Below, one piece after another: positions 1-10,500 of a DNA stretch of 64,000 nucleotides. Below the pieces are notes generated by a model, which was not told the origin of the DNA, searched no databases, and worked only from the letters and a program-made list of their open reading frames with translations. How positions within the stretch are numbered: position 1 is the stretch's first letter; each line of letters starts with the position of its first letter. The position numbers and the translations under genes are program-made. Source of the stretch: Allolobophora icterica (taxonomy: Eukaryota; Annelida; Clitellata; Crassiclitellata; Lumbricidae); assembly GCA_963556255.1 (NCBI GenBank), contig OY744604.1, positions 22,058,566 through 22,122,565 of the forward strand, in the 5' to 3' direction.

Positions 1-1287
1 TATTTTATTTTAAGTTTAGTTCTCATGTTGTACAACCAGGAATTTTGTAAAATGTCTGACGGTTTATTATGCAAACAAGTCTTATTTTCAAACGATTACC
101 ATTTTTAGATAGTATTTTATTTTAAGTTCAGTTCTACATCAGTTTTTGTTGTCACACGACATGCTCGAATGGCATCGACTGTTGCACTTTACTTTCCCTT
201 TAAAGCATTTGCACCTATTTGTCTTGCAGCGTCCAGCCCCTGCACAGTTGCATTTCAGAAAGCCTTGTCCACCACATTTGGACTCGAACTGAACGGCACT
301 TCGGAGTCCTATCTCCTGCTCTGTTGAAATGTCATTGTTACTGAGTAGGTTGTGGGAACACAAATCAAACTGATTACGGGAGTATTTCCCGGTCAACATT
401 CCGGCCCTTACAGCGATGCGATAGAGATCGTTGTTGTCACGCTCACAAACAACACCCATTATGTTTCGAGGATCTCCTCTGTCAACGAGGGGTATCGGTA
501 TAGTAACATTATCTCCTGGGTTTGCAGCAACGTTTACAACTCGGCTACGCTTTACCATGCGCTCCGCCTGATCAACCATGGCATCCCGAGCGCGCTTACG
601 TTGTTGTTGAATTGTTGCTCGACTGTGTTCCAGTGCTGAACTGTTTTCGGTCTCGACCTCGTCAACTACATCTTCCACCAAAACAGGAAGGTTGCCGACT
701 GTCTGCGGTTCAGATGTAGCCAGCCGTATTGTTTATTAATTTGTGAAGTATCAACAACTTCAATTATCCTGCAACTTCAAAGTCTATTGGGTGCTGCAAG
801 ACAAATAGGTGCAAATTTTTCAAAGGGAACGTAAAGTTGTCGAGCCGGATTGTTTATTAATTTGTGATGTATCAACAACTTCAATTAATCTGCAACTTCA
901 AAGTAAAAATTGTTCAAAGGGAAAGTCAAGTGTCGAAACCATTCGAGTATGTCGTGTGAAAATAAGACTTGTTTGCATAATAAACTGTCAGACATTTTAC
1001 AACATTCCTGGTTGTACAACATGAGAACTAAACTTAAAATAAAATACCATCTTCAACTGTCGATCCCTTGAAAATAGGGTTTGTTTGCGTAATAAACATC
1101 GATTATGTTCGTCATTTTCATTTCAGGCAATCTGTCAAATTTTCGTCTTCTGATTTCAGGGATTTTACAAAATCCCTGGTTTTTTCAGGGATTTTGTAAA
1201 GTGCCTGAGTGAATCAGGGATTTTACAAAGTACCTAAAAATTTCAGGGATTTTACAAAATCCCTGGTTTTACGAATTGCCTGTAACA
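1..1287 (-). mobile_element. Ginger-like DNA transposon, deleted copy A (left end outside window)
   Basis: The right end finishes in ...CCTGTAACA, the inverted form of the TGTTACAGG start of the neighbouring copy at 1323. The transposase C-terminus lies on the minus strand at 139-681. Positions 722-786 and 845-905 are a direct duplication, and 790-850 looks like an inverted partial copy of the transposase tail. The middle of the transposase is missing, so the copy is non-autonomous. Classification rests on TGT...ACA ends plus the cysteine-rich tail typical of KRAB-A-domain-2-like integrase proteins. Confidence 0.6.
139..681 (-). pseudogene. Transposase/integrase C-terminal fragment with CXC-type cysteine tail
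   Basis: An uninterrupted reading frame of 180 codons. From about residue 75 it follows the C-terminal region of invertebrate KRAB-A-domain-containing-2-like integrases: a segment around LYRIAVRAGMLTGKYSRNQF, then a cysteine cluster (CNC, CKTNRCKCF, CNSRCH). The integrase core (DDE) and zinc-binding parts are absent, so the fragment cannot be catalytic. The first ~70 residues are low complexity and unrecognised. Family assignment is from remembered similarity, not a search. Confidence 0.6.
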
Positions 1288-1637
1288 TATATTTTGTAAA
1301 GTGCCTGAGTGAATCATATATATGTTACAGGCAATTCGTAAAACCAGGGATTTTGTAAAATCCCTGAAATTTTTAGGTACTTTGTAAAATCCCTGATTCA
1401 CTCAGGCACTTTACAAAATCCCTGAAAAAACCAGGGATTTTGTAAAATCCCTGAAATCAGACGACGAAAATTTGACAGATTGCCTGAAATGAAAATGACG
1501 AACATAATCGAAGTTTAATACGCAAACAAACCCTATTTTCAAGGGATCGAGAGTTTTAGATGGTATTTTATTTTAAGTTTAGTTCTCATGTTGTACAACC
1601 AGGAATTTTGTAAAATGTCTGACAGTTTATTATGCAT
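975..1637. repeat. Near-perfect palindrome formed by two facing transposon ends
   Basis: The arm 975-1287 is repeated in reverse complement at 1323-1637, with about 35 bases between. Within each arm the phrase CAGGGATTTTRYAAA recurs several times, in both orientations. The arms are the right end of copy A and the left end of copy B. The spacer 1292-1316 itself resembles an internal piece of the terminal repeat. Confidence 0.85.
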
Positions 1638-2760
1638 GTTCTTATTATATATGTTCTTCCCACCAGTAGGTATGATCGCAATACAGTTAGGCCTATCTGA
1701 TGTCCCTAACCGTTTTAGGATGTAGTACTGTCTGTTGGTCTTTGTTGTTGTATCCTTCATCGCTTCTTTCAGCTCATCAATCAAATCGAAGTACGTTTCC
1801 TTCTTCATCAGCGCTGTTTTCTTATCATAACAAGCAACTGTTCCATAAATTTTACCTCTGTCATATTATGCTCACTATCCATTTTGTTTAGAACTGACCT
1901 AACCAAAGGATAACCAGAAATGAAATAGTTCTTGCTGGGTTTTAATTCATAGCAAGGGTACTCGTCTGACCACAGTTAATCTCAGCCAATCGGAAAATAT
2001 TTCGGTCAACTTCTAATTGTTGCGACGGCACATCAAAGAATTATAAGTAAATAGACAATCAAAGTTCTCCGAGTTCTGCGAAACAAATATGGACAAATTT
2101 TTCAAACGGAAAGTGCAGTTGTCGAGCCGTATTGTTTACTAATTTGTGAAGTATCAACAACTTCAATTACCCTGCAACTTCAAAGTCTACTGAGCGCTGC
2201 AAGACAAATAGCTGCAAATTTTTCAAACGGAAAGTAAAGTTGTCGATCTGGATTGTTTATTAATTTGTGATGTATCAACAACTTCAATTAATTTGCAACT
2301 TCAAAGTTAAAATTTTTCAAAGGGAAAGTCAAATGTCGAAACCATTCGAGAATGTCGTGTGACAACAAAAACTGATGTAGAACTTAACTTAAAATAAAAT
2401 AGCCTACCATCTAAAAATGGTTATCGTTTGAAAATAAGACTATTTTGCATAATAAACTGTTAGACATTTTTACAAAATTCCTGGTTGTACAACATGAGAA
2501 CTAAACTTAAAATAAAATACCATCTTCAACTGTCGATCCCTTGAAAATAGGGTTTGTTAGCGTAATAAACATCGATTATGTTCGTCATTTTTATTTCAGG
2601 CAATCTGTCAAATTTTCGTCTTCTGATTTCAGGGATTTTACAAAATCCCTGGTTTTTTCAGGGATTTTGTAAAGTGCCTGAGTGAATCAGGGATTTTACA
2701 AAGTACCTAAAAATTTCAGGGATTTTACAAAATCCCTGGTTTTACGAATTGCCTGTAACA
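1323..2760 (-). mobile_element. Ginger-like DNA transposon, deleted copy B
   Basis: Starts TGTTACAGGCAATTCG and ends with the inverse CGAATTGCCTGTAACA, flanked by TATA on both sides (1319-1322 and 2761-2764), a possible 4-bp target duplication in an AT-rich site. Terminal repeats are more than 200 bp. The interior holds the N-terminal part of the transposase on the minus strand (1640-1895) and a duplicated stretch (about 2108-2180 and 2240-2305) also present in copy A. Confidence 0.65.
1640..1895 (-). pseudogene. Transposase N-terminal fragment, frameshifted
   Basis: Read on the minus strand from an ATG near 1895, a short frame (MDSEHNMTEVKF...) passes by a frameshift near 1840 into KKTALMKKETYFDLIDELK...NRQYYILKR, which resembles the start of KRAB-A-domain-2-like integrases. 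It then runs into terminal-repeat sequence. With the C-terminal piece in copy A, the two copies keep opposite ends of one protein, both on the minus strand. Confidence 0.5.
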
Positions 2761-2964
2761 TATACATGTAAATATATATATATATAGGCCTATATTGTTA
2801 TGATAGCGCATTCTAAATCAAGGGATTGTGCGCTTTAACGCGTGCAATGTCTGGACACATGATCTGTCATGCGCATTAGAAAACCCTATAGCTTCTGTTA
2901 TGACTTGTATATATTGGCGAGACAGTGTGCATAGTCCTCTGGACAATATTTGAAAACTAGTGTA

Positions 2965-3140
2965 TTTGCCCGTCATATTATGACGTGACGGCAGTGTATA
3001 ATTATAGGCCTATATGTATCGTTGGTTAAAATGCTCTGATCGCCGTCCGTCAAGACTGACGTCACAAACGGTATCTGTTTCACAATAGAGCAGAAACCGT
3101 TTGTGACGTAGCGTTTATCGTCGGACGGACACTATAAATT
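2965..3140 (+). repeat. Palindromic repeat (MITE-like), copy 1
   Basis: Contains the inverted pair GTCACAAACGG / CCGTTTGTGAC and an outer pair CCGTCCGTC / GACGGACG. A related copy lies in inverted orientation at 42815-43012 inside gene 3, sharing the flanking GTCATAATATGACG-like and TATAGGCCTATA segments. Confidence 0.65.
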
Positions 3141-4279
3141 ATGGATATTATATAAGAGATGATTAAGTCGACTGTAGGCTGACTTTTGATGTTCACTGAG
3201 GGCCTGGGTGAAAACAGCGAACGTTCGTGTGGCCCATACAGACTACCGTGTTTGAGCATCCGTATCAGAAGAAATATGGCACTTGCTGTACACGATGAAA
3301 TTATCCAATTGTTGCCATGTATTAATCGTTTTGCACTGTACTTTAGATGCATGCATGACATAAATACACTAGGGTATAAGGTTCGTCAAAACATGTTCCT
3401 TGCATACGAAAAATTTCAATTCTTGAACACACTGAATACGAAGCAGATTAAATATCGTTTCTATTCAATTTTCAGGTATATTCACGCATTTATCCAAATG
3501 TGGATGGTAATTATTCATAGAGACTTGGTTCGATGGCTCGATGTTCTATTTGTTGATGCACTATTTGTTAATTATACCGACGACTTCAGGATGATTCTCC
3601 TAGTTTACTGAAAGATTCGGTGAGAGTTCCGACAGAAATAGGTGGCAGAAACATTGTTATTTACCCCGTGATAAAATACGGCATTAAGCTGCAGAAACAG
3701 CTTTGGCTCCGGGATTGAATGCAATCATTTAGCAAAAACTGGACAGAAACATTATTATTTAGGCGTATCCCTGTGATAAAATTATGTGCCAAACGCTAAA
3801 ACTCCACTTAGTAGCAAAGTAGGCTACTTAGATAAAATCACTTCAGACAACAATGGAAAATGAGTTGCAGTTTTGTATTATTAAAACCCACTAACAAATA
3901 CACACGAAATTCAATAATATGCGATTGAAAACATTGACTTGAAGAAAGTTTGTTCGTTCTCTCCGAAATTCAAATTTTATATTTATAGCAAATTGTTAAA
4001 GATGTAAAACGTTAAAATTGTGCAAGAACTTACAGATTCATATGTAACAAAGTCCCGATATATTATGCATAACAATTTTACTACATATTGCTAATTATTA
4101 CTAATTAAATCACCGTTTCTGTACCTACTAAGTAGAACTCAAGGATATGTCACTAGGTGCAGAAATTTTCAGGAAAGGCGTTCTCATTGTTCTCATTGAC
4201 GTCAGTGTTGAAAATAGAGCATGGCGAGAGTACAGCGTATTAAAAACATCTCTATCAATGACTCTTAGTTCACCAGCTT
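3141..4279. other. 3' flank of gene 1, duplicated downstream of gene 4
   Basis: No gene seen. The segment 3230-3500 matches 56540-56850 (shared text around GAGCATCC, AAATTATCC and TATTCACGCA-like phrases), so the DNA downstream of gene 1 and of gene 4 derives from one duplicated block. The plus-strand frame at 3186-3611 is not supported as a gene. Confidence 0.55.
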
Positions 4280-4569
4280 TCAAGGGTTTCCCTTCTTATA
4301 GGGACCATATTCACATAGGGCACACCAAGTCTTGTTGCACGGGCAGTCTTCCCAACTGTACGAGTCTGCCCCGACCAGTGCTACGCAGAATTCACTTTTA
4401 CCCAGTGAGCTGCTCGGTTCTTTAGCGTGCCAGTTGGTAAAAGCGAATGATAATGAAATGTTGGAGTTAGGCTTCCAGACAAAAGGCGAACTGTAACTTG
4501 AAGTTTGCCTTTGGCCACCAGTCCAAACGGCAGAGCCATTTCCAATCCAACGCTGGAAATAGCATGTTC
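4280..4569 (-). CDS. Gene 1 exon 4: CTLD C-terminal half
   Basis: Acceptor TTTTAG precedes the exon; the frame enters after two bases. Long-form CTLD hallmarks are VWTGGQ, FVWKPN, then EFCVAL, WEDCPCN and CALCEYG. The position of the calcium/sugar tripeptide (EPN or QPD in known lectins) reads EPS, and WND reads WED. It lacks the extra PSC cysteine present in genes 2-4. Confidence 0.88.
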
Positions 4570-7500
4570 CTAAAATAAAGCAATATAGGTGTACTTTATT
4601 CAAATCCTTCTACTTGTAGAGTTGTAGACTTGTGGAATGGTTTGGTTGATAGTGCTCGTGGGCGGCGATCTAGGGGGGTGGACGGGGGGACATGTCCCCC
4701 CACCTTTAAGAGTGGGAGGGGACACTCCATGCATTTGTCCCCTCACATTTTGAAGAAACACCAAAAAGGCGGAGAAATGTAATTGCGCGTGAGGGTTTTC
4801 GCAGCGTTTTTGACCAGACGAGGTAAAAATAATTTTTTTAAGAGAAGTGTCCCCCCCCCAAAATTAAGACGAGGTAAAAATTTTTTTTTTTTAGGAGAAA
4901 GGTCCCCCCCAAAAATAAATTACGAGAAAGAAGAAGGAATTCGTCAAAAAAGCAAAAACATTTTTTTGAAGAAAGAAATCAGAGAAAGAAAAAGGTTATT
5001 GGTGGGAGACGGGAAAAAAGTAGTAAAACGTGGTGGATGACTAAAAAAAAGAAAAAAGGTCATCAACTTTTTTCGGAGATGAAAGGGAAATTTTTCTGAG
5101 ATGAAGTGGCAAAAAATTTTTTGGGGGGTTAAGATTTTCCAAAACCGGTCGTCGACGAGATCGTGGCCGACTTTGTCCCCCCCACCTCTCAGACAAGATC
5201 GCCGCCACTGATAGTGCTGTCTCAGTGGACGCCATCACAGCTCTTAAGAAGAAGCAGGAAAATTGGGCTATTAAGCGTTCAAGGTTAATTGGCAGTGGTT
5301 CTAACACAGATTCCACGTCTTCTGAACCACTTAAACTCCTTGTTATGTTATGTTATGTTATGTTATGTTACTAGGTGTTTTTTAGATCGACACACCGTTT
5401 TTACTGTTATCCGAAAAAGTCTGTGTTCCAAATAATACGGTAGTAGAGTAGATGAGCGTTACCTTTTTGATGAGAGTATTTAATTAATTCCACTGATATC
5501 ATTAATCACCCCCTCGCAATACTTGAACAGCGTCAGCACTTTTACGAACGTGTTGTATTAGATGACGCGGAGAAATTCTGGGAAGGTGTGCAGCTCAGAT
5601 ATGCAGCATAAGACACATGTGCCATGTAGGAAACTTTTTCTGAGATCGTATGCATCATAAATTACACTGCTATGCATGATTTTTGATGTTCTGCCAAAAA
5701 CATGTTTTTCTAAAAGATTTTAGTCTGCTGATTTCAAAAATGATATCCGTTTTTCTGTATCACGTAGGGTTTTCTCGACATCTCTGCCGCATTTGACACC
5801 ATTGATCACAGCCTTCTTCTTCAACGACTATCTTCTTGGTTTAGCGTCTCTGATACTGCTCCACTCTGGTTCCAGTCCTACTTGTCTTCCCGATCCTTCT
5901 CTGTTAAAGCCTCCAGCCACTGCTCACAACCCCTTCCTCTTTCCTGTGGTGTCCCTCGAGGCTCCGTCCTGGATCCACTACTTTTCATCCTTTATACCAC
6001 ACCCTTAAGCCATCTCATAAAATCCTCCTCTGTCGACCACCATCTCTATGCATATGACACCCAACTCTTCATATCCTTCTTCCCAGACTCTTTTTCCACC
6101 GCCATCACACAACTACTCAACGTGGTTAACCTTATTTAAGAGTGGATGTCATCCAATCTCCGCTGCCTTAACCCTTCCAAAACTGAATTCATCATCCTAG
6201 GCCTTCCTGATCAAATCAAGGAAATCCCTGATCCTTCCATAAACCTTTCGACTAACTCATCGTCTCTCACCTTCACCGCTGACTCCCCTGTTCGCAATCT
6301 TGGTGTTATTTTTTATCCACACCTCTCCTTCTCTAACCACATCTCCAACCTCTCGCGCTCCTACTTCATGCACATTCGTGACCTCCGACGCATACGACCC
6401 ATGCTCGACCTTAAAACTGCCTCCACCATTGCTACCTCCATTGTTCATTCAAAGCTTGATTACTGCAATTCTCTTTTTCTCAACCTCGAATCCACTCAAA
6501 TGAAGCATCTACAGCTTATCCAAAACTCACTAGCCAGAGCTGTCACTAGAACGCCCAAACATCATCATATCACTCCCATCCTCAAATCACTCCATTGGTT
6601 AAAAATCACAGAGCGAATCCACTAGAAAGTTCTATCACTATCCTACAACTCCCTACAATATTCCCAGCCCAAGTAACTTCGTGATCTCTTCACCATTCAG
6701 ACCCGATCATCGTCCTATCTCAGTCTTTCTCGACCCCCAGTCACTACTCACCTCAAGTTCTCCAACCGAGCCATTTCCATCACAGCACCACGCCTCTGGA
6801 ATGATCTCCCTCCTGAATTCCGCACTTTCTCAGTGCCTCCATCATCATTGCTACCCGTCCTTCATCCTCCTCCTCTTGTTCCTCTATCTATCACCCCCGG
6901 ACTTTCACTCAGAACTGAAGTCTCACCTTTTCAAATACTCCTACTCTGACTCATCTGATCCTCCGCCTTCCAATTCTTCTCGCCGTAAACGACACCCGCC
7001 TTGACAGCTACTCTGCCTCTCCTGATCTGGTACCCTGGAATCGGACTTGGACCACTTTTGGACTACTCTCTGGAAACCCCCTTTGATTTGATGGACTATT
7101 TCTGGATGATGAACAGAGATTGTTCGTCAGAGGAAGAACACGCAAGAAAATCTAAGAAAACACGTTTCTGTCCCTAAGACGGTTTATGTCTCAGTTTCAT
7201 TGTATACAAGATTTTGCCATATATTTTGTATAAAATTTTTGTAAACATCTGGGCACTGTCATCTGTTTCTAAGATTTTGACATCAGGACTTTTATAAACC
7301 TTTCTTATAATTTTTTTTCTGCAGTGTATCAAAGAGAAAATAATTTCTCAATAATGTAAAAATTCAACAAACTTATAATTTGATTTGTACGAAATTGTGA
7401 CGTGATGGCCAAATTTCATCAACATATTTGAAATCAGGATATCAGAATTGTATAAAATCAGTAAAAATAAATCAGACATCTGATTCTTTCTTTTAAAATG

Positions 7501-10500
7501 CATAGTAGTGTTATATGTGTGCTTGTAGGAATGTGTCTAGCAGGGAAGGACCTTGGACATATACACAGGTTTCAACTACGTACGTATGTATGTATGTATG
7601 TATGTATGTATGTATGTATGTATGTATGTATGTATGTATGTATGTATGTATGTATGTATGTATGTATGTATGTATGTATGTATGTATGTATGTATGTATG
7701 TATGTATGTATGTATGTATGTATGTATGTATGTATGTATGTATGTATGTATGTATGTATATATGTATGTATGTATATATGTATGTATTTAGGTATGTATG
7801 TATGTATGTACGCTATAAATGTGTAGGATAATGTCACATATGTACATCAAGACAAGTGTTAGATATTTGGGTAAGTGTATGTCCGTAGGATATGTGCGTA
7901 TTCCGTCTGTAAAGTTCAGTGTGAGTTATTACAGTTGATATTTGTAACACCTAGCAATTTGTAGAAAGTGTGCGTTTTATCGAAAGGAAGAACTTGAACA
8001 GAAATCGGATTGAAAGTAACATGGGTGAATTTATGGAGAGATAGACTACTTTGTCCCAGTTCAGAAATTATAAACGTTGCAACATCCCAGTATTGACGAG
8101 GTATCTATGTGAACCAAAACTCTTTTTGTTAAAGGAGAATTTTTACGTAGGCCAACGTCTACTTCATACATACACTTAACGAAATTATTTTTCTTTCAGG
8201 TGGTGGTTATAAATCACCTTTTCAGCGCAGAAGCTTCAGTAGAAAGGTAAACGCTGAGTGAACGTATCTAGCCCAATTAGCTACATCGGTAAGAGCGCTG
8301 GCTTCGCGTTTCATGCGCCTCTGTGTTAGAGCGCATGCGGACCGCGGTTCGCTTCCCGAAGGTGGCTTATTTCAGAGATTTAAATCTCGGGCTAGCACGG
8401 TCCCAACACGGGGACCTTAAATGGCGTGGCACCCATTCAAACGGGCAGCGGTGGTGAAGGATCTCACCCGATCAATTCATTGAAAAATGAGCAGGGTCGA
8501 GGCCATATATACGGTCGCTACAGAAAATCGCGTACATCGTCTGCTTAGAGTGCAAAGGTGCTATCTCCAAATTTTCAATTTTTTTATTGTTTTATTCTGT
8601 TGCTACCAATATAGTGTTTGAACTGTGAAAAGATGGTATCGTTCACAGTGTAAATAAAAACGCAGCAATTGTTTTAATATTGGGGCTATCTCCAACAACC
8701 TAGTTTTTAAATGTGCAAAGGTCATTTACATATAGATTTACATCTATGACGTTGGGAGTAATTGAATTGCAAGATTTTCTCAACCAATTTAAACTTAAAC
8801 ACATCAAAGGTTAATACGCATGACGACCTACCGTTCATTGCAGTTTTCATGTAGTCGCTGATGGCTTTTTGTTCGGCTGCGTTGTTGATAATAACTGAAT
8901 AAGCTCCACTGTACATCTGCTGACATCTCGCACTAGCATTGTCCCAGTCAAGTAGCTCATTGATTGGCAGATAACATCCGTTCACACCAGCAACAAAGTC
9001 GAATTCCGCAGGACACACTGAATAATACAAGCGTTGTATAATATGTGCATATGTATCCATGCATCTAGAAACTTACAATAGCACGTTTTAATTAAATACT
9101 TTAGAAGAGCGCTGACTTCACCAAACTAGATGTCATTCAAGTCGTTATTGATATAGGAAGCTACTTGTTAACTTGCCGAAAAACGTAATACCAGATATAA
9201 ATTGCATAAACATAAATAATGTCAGACATTTTTAAAGCTCAAAGGCTTAGCTTCTAAATGTGCGCCTACATTATATATAGAGGTCGTTTTCACTTGAATT
9301 TGGATACAGTAATCGATATAATCATATAACCATCGCATAAAGTGATCGCCTTTTTCAAGATCTTCTGTTGCATTTCTGCCAGCCCCGTTGTCTCACTGAC
9401 TAAACCTTAAGGCTTAAGAAGAACTTTGATTTGTTTCATTATTAATTAAATTTGTAAAGCGCACACGGTCACAACGAAATGTGAGTCTAAGGCGCTGATA
9501 ATCAGCCGCCAGGAGAGGAAGCAGTTAGATATCCAAGTTCTTGAAAGTCAAGAATTAATTGTAATTTTTAAGCCGCGCTTTCAAGGTAGGAAGTGATTGT
9601 CGGCATTCAATTCCTTTGGAGGCATAGTCGTGGAGTGAAAAAGCATTGAATGTATTTATGCCTGAGTTCGCATGTGCACTAAATAAAATGAATAGAGATT
9701 ATACGCGTACGAAAAAAAACAAGAATAATAAGTAAAGGAATCTTCACATCGAGAAACTTGAGAAGAAACACTATTTCAGAAGTTGTAAATTTGTATGAGT
9801 TTATTCTGCGTTGGTTCGTGTTGACATCGTTGATAGTAGAGACAGAGACAAAACGAGAGAAAGAACGAATTTGAGTAAGAAACTTACGAAGAACAACAAT
9901 TTCAGAAGAAACAAATAACTCAGGTGATTGTTCCACTTTGCATGCGTATGTTCCGCTTTGGTTGACTTTGACATTGTTGATCAGTAAGTTACAACCTCCA
10001 TCCGATGTGTTTACCATGTACTGATCAGCGAATGGTTCCAAAACTGCACAGTCCTTCACAATGGGCACCGAGGTTGAATGGTTGACCGGAGTAAAAGTCC
10101 AAAGACCAATTGGTGATGAGCTTCTGCACTCGAGGACAACTTTGTCTCCAACCAGCGCTACTTCGTTACTTGGGAAAATCCGCTGCAAAAGTGGTCCTTA
10201 TTAGAACTGGCAAAACTAATTGTACATATATTCTTAACAACACAAAATTCCTTATTTCGACTGTCAAAAATACTGTATGTTGTAAACTTTAGGTACAGTT
10301 GAAATTTAGCATGAAAATTGAGCCCACGATGTCATCGTTTAAAGCCTCATCGACTATTTTTTTGGAGCCTCCTAGATTCAAATTTCTACGTTATTTGTAG
10401 GAATAGAGACTTTTCGGACATAATTATATACGCGCTTAATTTAATAACTGTTTTCAGAAAGCTGAAAAGAGAACATCACGTTGGCACTTGGCATATCAAC

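Noticed and set aside
3186..3611. 141-codon plus-strand frame
   Set aside because: No domain; the paralogous DNA at 56540 is not open.
7498..7837. Several overlapping open frames rich in Tyr, Val, Cys, Met or His, Thr, Ile
   Set aside because: They are translations of the (GTAT)n microsatellite.
8271..8366. A functional tRNA gene
   Set aside because: A and B boxes are present, but no acceptor-stem pairing or clean cloverleaf; sequence continues as a SINE body.
9679..9887. Continuation of the Ig frame beyond its donor site in gene 1
   Set aside because: GTAAGT donor is conserved in genes 1 and 3 (GTGAGT in gene 2), and the sequence after it is not conserved at protein level.
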